A stretch of DNA of 64,000 nt, from the NCBI RefSeq assembly GCF_900112615.1, contig NZ_FOMK01000015.1, positions 1 through 64,000 on the forward strand, written 5' to 3'. Every line of letters begins with the position of its first letter. The stretch's first letter is position 1. The notes under the pieces are model-generated. The model saw only the letters and a list, made by a program, of their open reading frames with translations, was not told where the DNA came from and made no database searches. Positions 44,230 to 53,223 of this stretch are shown here, in pieces. Made by a program: the position numbers and the translations under genes. Source of the stretch: Chitinophaga sp. CF118 (GTDB taxonomy: Bacteria > Bacteroidota > Bacteroidia > Chitinophagales > Chitinophagaceae).

Positions 44230-47200
44230 TTATTTACACTTGGCTGTTGGAATTACTTTCCTTGGTTCCTCTAGTTTTGGTACATCACTCAATGGATTCT
44301 TTGGATTCCAGCGTTCTATTTCACGTCCCCGGTTCTTATTGAGCAATCCTGATCTTTCAAGTTTCTCCTCAATACTATCGGTGGGATTGTAATCATCAAT
44401 TCTCTCTCTCAAACGCTGACGAATTAAACCGCCTTCCAGTGATCTTGCCTGATCATGTGTAAGATCTTCTGCCAATACCTCCATATGAACAAATTCCTTA
44501 CCATCTCTTACATGCTCATTTGCTCTTTCCAATGGTGTGCGGTCAGTAATACCGTAATATACAGTATTTCCATCTTTATCTATCAGTTGATAAACTGATT
44601 CTGCTAATCCGAAAATGTCCAGCCATATATTGGGGTCATGTACATATGCATATAACCTGTGCCCTCCATGCAGCCGGATCGGGTCCTGATTTATATATAT
44701 TCCATCATCAGGACTATAATACCGGAAACGGTTATAGCATAATCCTGTTTCTACATCTTCATATTGCCCCTTATAACGGAAAGGTATAAATGCTTTGTCA
44801 GAACTTGATTTACGTACCTTTCCATAAATATCCAACTCACATTCCCAAACCTTTTCCCCGGCTTCATCATATACCTCACAGGGGGTGCCCAGGTAATCTG
44901 TAATAATAGAATATTTCCGGCCATTAATAATCTTTGCTGCGGGTGTAAATGTACTTTCCTCAAATACCCAGGTGGCAAGTGTTTCAGCTGGTACTGGTTC
45001 CGGATCACTTTGTAAATCTCCTGATTCATCGAGGGTGATGGCAGGTTTGTCTGCAGCCGGATAATTCCATTCGTGCAGCAATATATTTCCATCCCATAAA
45101 AACCGGGTCAGCTTTCCATTGTATTGCTTTTCAATTCGACGGCCTAAAGGATCATAACGGAACTCTACCGTTTTACCATCGGGACGAATTACTTTTCTAA
45201 GCATACCATTGCCATACCACTCATATTCCCAGGTAGCACCGCCAACAGGTGTTGCGGTCATTATTTTTCTTAGGAGATTGCCTTCTTCATCATAAATAAA
45301 ACGGGTGTCGCTGCTTTCTTCCAGTTTCCCGCCCGGTTTGTATTTACGGTCTTTCCGTTCCTGTGTTTTATGAAGGTTACCTGCTTTGTCCGGCATACGA
45401 TAATCATACTCCCCATTCTCATATTGTGCCCAGGCAAGATTGCCAAAATCATCATGACCAAATTTTACAGCACCGCCGTTAATGCCATTAATAATTTGTT
45501 TCAATTGCTGATTGGCATCCCAGCGATAATGACGGTTCCGGGTACTGTGTTTACCACTGCTCACCGTATGACCAGTGGGCATTCCGGCTTTATCATAACT
45601 CCAGCTGCTTTTTACATTACCGGGCAGGGTGCGTTCTATTTCCAGTCCTAATAGATTGCGCTCAATATGTGTAGTCCAGGGATCATGCAAACCTTCAATG
45701 CTTGCCTGGATATCTATTACATTTCCTGCTGCATCATGCTGCATTTGTATATTTGCACCAAGGCTGCTTTGAACAGCCTTACGTTTTCCATTGCGATCAT
45801 AAGTGCTGGTAATTGTGTAACCGTTTTGCGATTCCTGCACCAGCCGGCCCATAACATCGCGTTGCAGTTTAACGGTACTGTGTTCATTCACCGCTTCTAT
45901 GAGTTGACCGTTACGGTTATAACTATACGTTTCCCAGCTTCCATCACTATATTCAGCACGGGTTAACCGTCCGTTGTAATCATATTCATATTCTGTCCAG
46001 CGTTTACCAGGACGATGTACTTTAATTATTTTACCGGTGGCATCTCTTTCATAATCCCGGGTGAGGCCATCAAAGCCTGTCTCCTTGATAATATCGCCTC
46101 TTTGATTGCGGGTAAAACGATACATTTCTCCATGCTCATTGACTATACCTATAAGCTGCTCATCCTTGTTGTAAACGTAATGTACTTTTGCTCCGTTCTC
46201 TTCCCGCATTTTCAAACTGCCTAATGGGGTATATTCAAAATGAACATTGTGATGTTTATCCCGGATCTGGATTATTTCTTCATAGGCATTGTACTGAAAC
46301 TGAATATGGTTGCCATCCGGCAGCCTCACTTCCGTTACCCTGCCTAGTGAATCATAATGGAAATACTGAGCTTGTTTCAGTGGATTCGTTGTGCTTATAC
46401 AATGGCCCCAACTATCATATTTCCAGGAGGAATGTCCGGCATCGGGAAGTGTAATACCGGAAAGATTAAAGTCTTCATCATATTCCAGCAGGGTTTCTCT
46501 TCCCTGCGCGTTTTCCACTTTAATGAGCAGATTCTGGTCGTTATACCGGAAAACGGACATGCTGCCATCGGCTTCTGTAATAGTATGGAGCAGTCCTGCA
46601 TGTTTTTCTCCTTTATAATAGATATAAGCCCTGCTGCTGCCTTGTGGATCGGTAGTTAATATCAGCCTGTTGTCCGCATCGTAATTGAAAGTACAGGCAC
46701 TACCATCAGGTTGTACCACGCCTGTACGGTTACCCTGCTCATCATAAGTATATCCGGTTATATTGGCATCTTCATCTATTTCCCTGTAAACTTCAAAATC
46801 GTCTGTATAATCAATGAAGCTGGAGTTGCCCAACGGATCTTTGATTTGTGTAACCACAAAATCAGGAGTGTAATAATAGGTAGTAATGCCACCTTGAGAG
46901 TTGGTGATCAGATTATAACCATCTTCAGGATGATATTCTATCCATCCTTCCAGTATTCCTCCATTACCCCAGGTATGTTTGCAACGGCCTTTACTGTCAT
47001 ATTCCCAGTAAAAGATCTGGCCATCACGATCCGTTTTTTCCACCATCAGATGATTACGGTACCGGATATGCGTAGTTTGCCCCAGTGCATCAGAGATCCG
47101 GGTAAGATCGCCATCATCATTATAACCATATTGTACCAGCAACCGGGTAGCTCCCCGGTGATGAGCTGTTATTTCAGCAATTCGTCCTTCAGAATCGTTA

Positions 47201-48336
47201 CGCAAATGTAAATGCCTGCCGGCGCTATCAATCACCCGCATCAGCTGGCCCTTACTATTGTAATGGAAACTGATCATAAAACCAGCTTCATTAAGGATAG
47301 TGTAAAGCCGGTATTGTTCATCCAGCGGATGTAACTTTCTGAAATGATAGCGTAATCTTTCTTTGTGATTGAATAACTGGTATTCATCGAGATCGGTCCG
47401 GGTCAGCGTCATTCTTTCATGACGATTGTAATCACTCTGCCCCGTATAAGGCAGGGCTTCAAACAGAATACCACGCCCATCGCCCAGTAATACTCCGGTG
47501 AGATCTCCTTCCAGTGCTTCCACTATACGCATATCATAACTGAGCTGGGTACCGTGTCCCAGCAATCCATTATGAGCGCTATCGCTGTTCCAGCAGCGTT
47601 CCCATTTGAGAGGTATAGGTCCTGGCAGTTCGAAATCAGTGCCCTCGTAAATCACAATTCCCTGCACCAGATCTACCGGTTCAAAACCCAGCTTACAAAG
47701 AACTTTACTCAGTTTATTGCTCTCTCCCAGTTTCCCTTTCAGATGCCAGTTTGCTTTTTTGAGTCCTTTACCTACACTTTTCAGTCCCTTGCCCAGCCCT
47801 TTCATAAGTGCGCCAAAACCAAAGGACATCACCAGATTTAACAACGCTCCGCTCCAGTCCGGCACAAAAGGTCCTCCTACCATAACCGGTTTGCCAAAAG
47901 ACAGTGGAATGGAAAAAGATGTAGGCAAATACATACTGGGAATAGGTTTCATCTTTTTACCCGGTTGCAGGGAAAGCGGGATACCTATATCATTACAGGT
48001 CATAAGCATATGACCGGAAGGGCTCATGAGATTTCCTTCCACCTTTACCTTTTTGCTACCGAAAAAATTCACGGAATCGTGGCCTATCATGGGGGCCAGC
48101 AGGAAAGGTCCACCCATAGGAATATGGAACAGAATAATAATAAGGCCACTTGTATCACTTTTACCCCGGGGTACATGATTGATTTTAGTTGTGGCACCAA
48201 TAAAAGGAATGTAATCCATAGGGTCCAATACAAAACCAATATATGGATGGGGTAAGGGCACGGGGAATCCGAATAGGATAACTATATGAATGTCCAGCCC
48301 TATAACCGGCGTAAAATGCTTGTTACTTACCAACAT
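44230..48336 (-). CDS. PAAR-RHS polymorphic effector with GIY-YIG-type nuclease tip
   Basis: 1368 residues. The N-terminal about 140 residues form a PAAR-like tip (DIHIVILFGFPVPLPHPYIG, GHMLMTCNDIGIPLSLQPG), the piece that docks on a type VI secretion spike. A glycine/lysine-rich linker (about 185-215) and a DUF6531-like segment precede many YD repeats (about 240-1200), which build the RHS cocoon. The conserved end of the cocoon is DPIRLHGGHRLYAYVHDPN. The last 123 residues (1246-1368) are the variable toxin: VYQLIDKDGNTVYYGIT with Tyr1249 and YYG1260-1262, R1266, H1275 and E1301 match the GIY-YIG nuclease layout. It is probably a DNA-cutting antibacterial effector. Two small genes follow as candidate immunity genes. 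T6SS genes are not in the window. Confidence 0.9.
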   Translation of the reverse strand: MLVSNKHFTPVIGLDIHIVILFGFPVPLPHPYIGFVLDPMDYIPFIGATTKINHVPRGKSDTSGLIIILFHIPMGGPFLLAPMIGHDSVNFFGSKKVKVEGNLMSPSGHMLMTCNDIGIPLSLQPGKKMKPIPSMYLPTSFSIPLSFGKPVMVGGPFVPDWSGALLNLVMSFGFGALMKGLGKGLKSVGKGLKKANWHLKGKLGESNKLSKVLCKLGFEPVDLVQGIVIYEGTDFELPGPIPLKWERCWNSDSAHNGLLGHGTQLSYDMRIVEALEGDLTGVLLGDGRGILFEALPYTGQSDYNRHERMTLTRTDLDEYQLFNHKERLRYHFRKLHPLDEQYRLYTILNEAGFMISFHYNSKGQLMRVIDSAGRHLHLRNDSEGRIAEITAHHRGATRLLVQYGYNDDGDLTRISDALGQTTHIRYRNHLMVEKTDRDGQIFYWEYDSKGRCKHTWGNGGILEGWIEYHPEDGYNLITNSQGGITTYYYTPDFVVTQIKDPLGNSSFIDYTDDFEVYREIDEDANITGYTYDEQGNRTGVVQPDGSACTFNYDADNRLILTTDPQGSSRAYIYYKGEKHAGLLHTITEADGSMSVFRYNDQNLLIKVENAQGRETLLEYDEDFNLSGITLPDAGHSSWKYDSWGHCISTTNPLKQAQYFHYDSLGRVTEVRLPDGNHIQFQYNAYEEIIQIRDKHHNVHFEYTPLGSLKMREENGAKVHYVYNKDEQLIGIVNEHGEMYRFTRNQRGDIIKETGFDGLTRDYERDATGKIIKVHRPGKRWTEYEYDYNGRLTRAEYSDGSWETYSYNRNGQLIEAVNEHSTVKLQRDVMGRLVQESQNGYTITSTYDRNGKRKAVQSSLGANIQMQHDAAGNVIDIQASIEGLHDPWTTHIERNLLGLEIERTLPGNVKSSWSYDKAGMPTGHTVSSGKHSTRNRHYRWDANQQLKQIINGINGGAVKFGHDDFGNLAWAQYENGEYDYRMPDKAGNLHKTQERKDRKYKPGGKLEESSDTRFIYDEEGNLLRKIMTATPVGGATWEYEWYGNGMLRKVIRPDGKTVEFRYDPLGRRIEKQYNGKLTRFLWDGNILLHEWNYPAADKPAITLDESGDLQSDPEPVPAETLATWVFEESTFTPAAKIINGRKYSIITDYLGTPCEVYDEAGEKVWECELDIYGKVRKSSSDKAFIPFRYKGQYEDVETGLCYNRFRYYSPDDGIYINQDPIRLHGGHRLYAYVHDPNIWLDIFGLAESVYQLIDKDGNTVYYGITDRTPLERANEHVRDGKEFVHMEVLAEDLTHDQARSLEGGLIRQRLRERIDDYNPTDSIEEKLERSGLLNKNRGREIERWNPKNPLSDVPKLEEPRKVIPTAKCK

Positions 48337-48393
48337 GGTAGCTGTTAATTTTTGAGGATCAATAGATTGGCAAGGGCTAAATAAAACCGGGTT

Positions 48394-48493
48394 ACACTAA
48401 TGGGTTAGGATATTAGTGTGATACAATATAAGAATTTTTTTTTCTCCCCAGGCAACCTTTTCCTGTAACCCCTCGTATTACTACAATATAAGA
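48394..48493. promoter_or_regulatory. Divergent region RHS / sigma factor with repeats
   Basis: ACACTAAT (48394-48401) and ATTAGTGT (48412-48419) form an inverted repeat. TACAATATAAGA occurs at 48422-48433 and again exactly 60 bp later at 48482-48493, ten bases before the GTG of the sigma gene. These are candidate operator or promoter elements. Confidence 0.45.
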
Positions 48494-48503
48494 GCAGCAA
48501 ACT

Positions 48504-49109
48504 GTGGAAAGCACTAAAAAAATTGTCCCGCTAAAGGGATATAATCTGTCCGCCATCCTGGATGGGTGCCGGCAGGGAATTCCTACCTGGCAAAATGCCT
48601 TATATGAGCATTATTACGGCTTTGCCAATTCAATCTGTATCCGGTATGCATCTACAGATGAAGATGCGCTGGAAGTAATGAATGATGGCTTTCTGAAGGT
48701 GTTTAAAGGCGTTTTGTCATTCGTAGTTTATGGTGATGAAAGTACCTTACCGGTCGTTTTTATGGCCTGGTTAAAGCGGATAATGATCAACACCAGCATT
48801 AATCATTCAAAACTTACGGCAAGACGTATTTCATGGACAGTTGCAGATAATACTTTGAATAGTGTTGCATCTCACATGGAAGATCCTATGGAAAACATGG
48901 CCTATAATGATTTGGTAAAACTGATCCAGCAACTCAGTCCGGCTTATCGCAGCGTATTTTGTCTTTTTGCAATTGATGGCTTTACGCACGAAGAGATTTC
49001 CAGGATCCTAGGTATTTCCGTGGGTACATCCAAGTCTAATCTATTGAAAGCGAGGAGGAATTTGAAAAGAATGCTTGAGCAGCAAATGCAAATGGTAATG
49101 GCATCATGA
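48504..49109 (+). CDS. Sigma-70 family (ECF-like) RNA polymerase sigma factor
   Basis: 201 residues from a GTG start. Region 2 is visible around residues 25-95 (NALYEHYYGFANSICIRYAS, DEDALEVMNDGFLKVFKG), and region 4 with a helix-turn-helix near 140-190 (LSPAYRSVFCLFAIDGFTHE, ISRILGISVGTSKSNLLKAR). No adjacent anti-sigma gene. Its stop overlaps the next start (TCATGAG), so it is translated together with the polysaccharide genes, an uncommon leader for such an operon. The inferred role is control of surface-glycan or envelope genes. Confidence 0.93.
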   Translation: MESTKKIVPLKGYNLSAILDGCRQGIPTWQNALYEHYYGFANSICIRYASTDEDALEVMNDGFLKVFKGVLSFVVYGDESTLPVVFMAWLKRIMINTSINHSKLTARRISWTVADNTLNSVASHMEDPMENMAYNDLVKLIQQLSPAYRSVFCLFAIDGFTHEEISRILGISVGTSKSNLLKARRNLKRMLEQQMQMVMAS

Positions 49110-50050
49110 GAGAAATGACCACTGGAAAAATATTTTTTATGGGAGCATTAAGGGCAGGCAGCACTAATTACTCACTTCCGGTAAGCGATGAGCTTGTTGA
49201 TTCTGAGATCCTGAACCTGATGAAATACTTCAGCTTGTTCAGGCATCCGCTTAAACTGAGTGAGATCTATAAATTGTTGCCGGATAATATTACCGAACTG
49301 TCTGTTAAACTGGCGCTGAGAAAAATGGATATTTCCGGCACAATCAGAAAGATCGATGAATATTATCTATTGGCGGCAGATGATGATGCAATTATTGAAA
49401 AACGCATTGTAGGCGAGGCAAAGGCTACCTATTTATTCCCCAAAGCAAAAAGAACTGCCCATTTTATTTCACTTTTCCCCTTTGTGAAATTTGTGGGCAT
49501 CTCAGGTTCCCTATCAAAGAATTATGCTGATGAAAATACTGATTTCGATTTTTTCATCATTACTGCTAATAATACTTTATGGATTTGCCGCACTATCCTG
49601 CACCTGGTAAAGAAACTGAGCTTTCTAATTGGCAGGCAACATCATCTCTGTATGAATTACTTCATTGATGAACATTACCTGCGACTGGATGAAAAGAATC
49701 TTTTTACCCGTATAGAATTAAGTACGCTTATTCCTGTTTATAACGAGAGTATTTACAAAACTTTCTTATTAAGAAATCAAAGTAATCTCTCTAACATCCA
49801 ACATCTGGATGTTGATTTCGAAGGTGCGGTTCAATTTAACATGAGAATGCTGGGGAAGAAGAACCTGTTTCTGAAATCACTGAATCTTTTTCTGATGGAC
49901 CTGACCGACAAGATGTGGAAACATAAGTGGAGAAAGAGAGGTTTCCCAATGGAAGATTATCAGCTGGCCTTTAAAACCACGCCTTATGTTTCCAAGAACC
50001 ATCCGGCCAATTATCAGAAAAAAGTATTAGAACAATTACAAAAGAAATAA
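49106..50050 (+). CDS. Nucleotidyltransferase-domain protein (314 aa)
   Basis: It overlaps the sigma-factor stop by 4 nt. A winged-helix-like N-terminus (residues about 25-90; LFRHPLKLSEIYKLLPDN) is followed by a polymerase-beta-type nucleotidyltransferase core: GISGSLSKNYADENTDFDFF, giving the G-S-x9-D-x-D pattern that binds metal and NTP. The C-terminal half is helical and basic. Such proteins can activate sugars or modify proteins or RNA; the partner is unknown. Position 2 in the polysaccharide operon suggests a biosynthetic job. Confidence 0.75.
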   Translation: MREMTTGKIFFMGALRAGSTNYSLPVSDELVDSEILNLMKYFSLFRHPLKLSEIYKLLPDNITELSVKLALRKMDISGTIRKIDEYYLLAADDDAIIEKRIVGEAKATYLFPKAKRTAHFISLFPFVKFVGISGSLSKNYADENTDFDFFIITANNTLWICRTILHLVKKLSFLIGRQHHLCMNYFIDEHYLRLDEKNLFTRIELSTLIPVYNESIYKTFLLRNQSNLSNIQHLDVDFEGAVQFNMRMLGKKNLFLKSLNLFLMDLTDKMWKHKWRKRGFPMEDYQLAFKTTPYVSKNHPANYQKKVLEQLQKK

Positions 50051-50051
50051 C

Positions 50052-51500
50052 TTGAAAGTCTTATTCAGTCATTCTTATTTTCTTCAGTTCGATCCTAAGC
50101 AGGTCGCACATGCAAAGCCTTATCCTCCATTAGGTACAATACTGGCTGCGGCTGTTCTGAGAGAAAACGGATACGAAGTTGCTTTGTTCGATACAATGTT
50201 CGCTAACGCGCCGGAAGAGCTGATACCTGTCCTGAAAGAATTTAAACCGGATATCTTCGTTATCTACGATGATGGTTTCAATTACCTTACCAAGATGTGC
50301 CTGAGCAATATGCGCGAGGCGGCATTCCTGATGCAGCAATATGCGAAAGCTTATGGTTGCAAAGTAATAGCTACAAGCTCTGATGCGGCCGACCATTTCG
50401 ATAAATATTTAAACAATGGGGCCGATTATGTGATTTCCGGGGAAGCTGAATATACACTGCTGGAAACGGTTCAACAGTTAGAGAATAAGATCCCTTCCGT
50501 TGAAAATATAAAAGGCCTGATTTATTCAGAAGCAGATGTTCCGAAGAAGAATCCGTTAAGACCAATCTCAAAACATTTGGATGAACTGCCGCTGCCTGCC
50601 TGGGATCTGATAAACATTGAACCGTACAAAAAAGTATGGCTCAAAAAACATGGGTACTTCTCTATCAATATTGCGACTACCAGGGGATGCCCTTATAAAT
50701 GCAACTGGTGCGCCAAACCAATTTATGGCAACAACTACAATATGCGTAGTCCTGAAAATGTTGTGAAAGAAATAGTACTATTGAAACGGCTGTTTAATAT
50801 GAACCATATCTGGTTCTGCGATGATATTTTCGGACTGAAACGTAGCTGGGTAAAGGAATTTGCAGACCAGGTTAAAGCTGCTGGTGTAAGAACTCCTTTC
50901 AAGATTCAATCACGTGCCGATTTGCTGGTACAGGAAAAATATGTGACAGACCTCGAAGCTGCTGGTTGTGAGGAAGTATGGATGGGGGCAGAAAGTGGTT
51001 CACAGAAGATCCTGGATGCAATGGACAAAGGAACAACCATTGAGGAAATTAAGCAGGCCAGGAAATTGTTACAGCAATATGGTATCCGGGCTGCCTTTTT
51101 TATTCAATATGGCTACCTGCACGAAACCGTACAGGACATAAATAAGACGATCGACTTAATTACGGAAACATTGCCCGATGATATTGGTATCTCTGTTTCA
51201 TACCCATTGCCGGGTACAGCGTTCTATGAGAATGTAAAGCAGGATATGATAACGAAAGAGAACTGGACAGATTCCGACGATCTGGATATCATGTATTCAA
51301 ATACGTACGACAGTCCGTTCTACAAAAAGCTGCACCGGTATACTCATTACACTTACCGCCTTGAGATGTTAAAAAGTAATGAAAGTGTATTTCCGGTAAA
51401 CCTCTTTAAAACGCTGAAATATTCCTTTTTAAAACGCAGGCTTAAACAGGAACTAAGCGTATACACAAAAGAAATTTCAACAGGGTATGTACAGCATTAA
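50052..51500 (+). CDS. B12-binding-domain radical SAM protein
   Basis: 482 residues starting at a TTG (50052). The next in-frame Met lies well inside the conserved domain, so the TTG is likely. A Rossmann-type B12-binding domain (about 1-150; PPLGTILAAAVLRENGYEVA, DYVISGEAEYTLLE) is followed by the radical SAM barrel with the 4Fe-4S motif TTRGCPYKCNWCAKP (Cys213, Cys217, Cys220). There is no clear DxHxxG cobalamin-base motif. These enzymes carry out difficult C-H or C-P chemistry such as methylation. In this operon it would modify a sugar or lipid of the glycan, by inference. Confidence 0.85.
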   Translation: MKVLFSHSYFLQFDPKQVAHAKPYPPLGTILAAAVLRENGYEVALFDTMFANAPEELIPVLKEFKPDIFVIYDDGFNYLTKMCLSNMREAAFLMQQYAKAYGCKVIATSSDAADHFDKYLNNGADYVISGEAEYTLLETVQQLENKIPSVENIKGLIYSEADVPKKNPLRPISKHLDELPLPAWDLINIEPYKKVWLKKHGYFSINIATTRGCPYKCNWCAKPIYGNNYNMRSPENVVKEIVLLKRLFNMNHIWFCDDIFGLKRSWVKEFADQVKAAGVRTPFKIQSRADLLVQEKYVTDLEAAGCEEVWMGAESGSQKILDAMDKGTTIEEIKQARKLLQQYGIRAAFFIQYGYLHETVQDINKTIDLITETLPDDIGISVSYPLPGTAFYENVKQDMITKENWTDSDDLDIMYSNTYDSPFYKKLHRYTHYTYRLEMLKSNESVFPVNLFKTLKYSFLKRRLKQELSVYTKEISTGYVQH

Positions 51501-51512
51501 ACCAATCTGACT

Positions 51513-52313
51513 ATGACCAGCAACGACCAATTGGTAAGCCAGGCATTTTCATTACAGTCTGCGGTTTTCGACAAACTAAATAATGAAAATAAATTAACAG
51601 CGCATCTGCGCGCTATATACCGCGAAGAGATCCTGAAACAGGCGATGGAAGATACCTGTTTTCTGGAATTAAACTGTGGTACTGGGATCGACACGCTGTT
51701 TTTCGCAAATCAGGGATTCAGATTATTATCTACCGATATCGCTGCCGGTATGCTGAATGAACTGGACCGTAAAATCCAGGAGCAGCATTTAGAAGATGCT
51801 GTAAGCACCCGGTTATGTTCTTTCAATGAACTGAACAAATTAGGAAATCAGAAATTCGATTATATTATATCCAATTTTGGCGGTTTAAACTGTACCGGCA
51901 GTCTGGACCAGGTGCTTGATCAATTCAATACCATTTTAACGAAAAAAGGGAAAGCTACATTGGTGATAATGCCTAAAGTTTCGCCCTGGGAATTGATTAT
52001 GGCACTGAAAGGAGATTTTAAAACCGCGTTCAGAAGGTTTAAAAAAAATGCTACGGCACATATTGAAGGGGTGCATTTTCCTGTGCACTATTATAATCCT
52101 TCTTATGTAAAGCGGCATCTGAAAAAGGATTTTGATGTGCTTACCTTAAAAGGGATCTACTTTGCTGTGCCCCCGGAATTTTACCAGGGATTTGTAGAAA
52201 GGTATCCCCGTTTATATAAATTCCTGCAAGTGGTAGAGCAGCGCTTAAGCAATTATTTTCCTTTTAACATTTTCTGCGATCATTATCTGATTACAATCCA
52301 AAAGAAATCCTAG
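51513..52313 (+). CDS. SAM-dependent class I methyltransferase
   Basis: 266 residues with the SAM-binding strand-loop FLELNCGTGIDTLFFANQGF (about residues 50-70), then LLSTDIAAGML, FDYIISNFGGLNCTG and a C-terminal substrate part. It is 12 nt after the radical SAM gene and 7 nt before the Wzz-like gene. Likely modifies a glycan or lipid precursor; substrate unknown. Confidence 0.88.
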   Translation: MTSNDQLVSQAFSLQSAVFDKLNNENKLTAHLRAIYREEILKQAMEDTCFLELNCGTGIDTLFFANQGFRLLSTDIAAGMLNELDRKIQEQHLEDAVSTRLCSFNELNKLGNQKFDYIISNFGGLNCTGSLDQVLDQFNTILTKKGKATLVIMPKVSPWELIMALKGDFKTAFRRFKKNATAHIEGVHFPVHYYNPSYVKRHLKKDFDVLTLKGIYFAVPPEFYQGFVERYPRLYKFLQVVEQRLSNYFPFNIFCDHYLITIQKKS

Positions 52314-52320
52314 TCTGTCT

Positions 52321-53223
52321 ATGCAAGAAGAAAGAGCACCAAATGATGAGCTAACGATTAATGAATTTAATGAGCAAATAAAAATATTAGTCCATTTTAT
52401 TCGGTCAATTATTTATCAGTACTGCAAAGGGTTCAAGCGCTATTGGTTTGTAATGACATCCCTGTTGATAGTGATAACTGCGGGAGGATTATTATATTTT
52501 TCCCATGCAGAAAAGAAATTTGAAGGTAAGGCTTCGTACGAGTATACTTCTTTAAAAAGAAAATTGTATGGGGAAGCAATTGACAATGTGAATGCACTTA
52601 TTCAAACGAAATCCTACCTTCAGTTACAGGATATATTACCGGTAAGTGTAGATCAGTTAGAGCACATCCGGGAAATAAAAGCTACCAACAATTATGGGAG
52701 TATACTGTCGGATGATATGACGGAGAATAATAGCAAGATCTTTTATATCTCTGTGAAAAGTACAGATCATGCGGTATTTGATAGCCTGGCTATTACATTG
52801 GAAAACTATCTTAATAATATTGTTGCTGTGCGGGAACTCCAGCAACAGAGGATAGAAAAGTTTAAAAGGGCTATTACATACAGGGAAAAAGAACTGATAG
52901 CCCTGGATTCCCTGATGCATGCATATACCAATAGTTTGAGCAGCAATACACAATCAGTTTACCCGGTCCAGAAAAGCCAGATTAATACAGAAGCACTTTT
53001 TGAGAAAGGCGAAAAGATTACGGAGGAAATTGCGGATATGCAGTCCTTCCTGCAAGACCCACGAGCCGTAAAATTACAGGAGCCGTTCCTGGTAAGTCAG
53101 ATTCTCCTGCGAAAGTCTGTGCTGAAAATTGCGGCGGTAATTATAATAATGTACATTGTAGTAAGTGGACTACTCCTTTTTATTTTATTAAATATTACCA
53201 GGCCAGAACATGTTCCGGAATAA
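52321..53223 (+). CDS. Wzz/chain-length-determinant-like inner-membrane protein
   Basis: 300 residues with two membrane segments, about 43-60 (YWFVMTSLLIVITAGGLLYF) and about 266-292 (SVLKIAAVIIIMYIVVSGLL), and a periplasmic region between them containing a coiled coil (VRELQQQRIEKFKRAITYRE). This is the layout of Wzz/polysaccharide co-polymerases that set O-antigen length. The next gene overlaps its end by 14 nt. The call is by topology and context. Confidence 0.75.
   Translation: MQEERAPNDELTINEFNEQIKILVHFIRSIIYQYCKGFKRYWFVMTSLLIVITAGGLLYFSHAEKKFEGKASYEYTSLKRKLYGEAIDNVNALIQTKSYLQLQDILPVSVDQLEHIREIKATNNYGSILSDDMTENNSKIFYISVKSTDHAVFDSLAITLENYLNNIVAVRELQQQRIEKFKRAITYREKELIALDSLMHAYTNSLSSNTQSVYPVQKSQINTEALFEKGEKITEEIADMQSFLQDPRAVKLQEPFLVSQILLRKSVLKIAAVIIIMYIVVSGLLLFILLNITRPEHVPE

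Noticed and set aside
45370..48255. Many plus-strand ORFs within the RHS gene
   Set aside because: They mirror the YD-repeat codons of the real minus-strand gene and have no independent signals.
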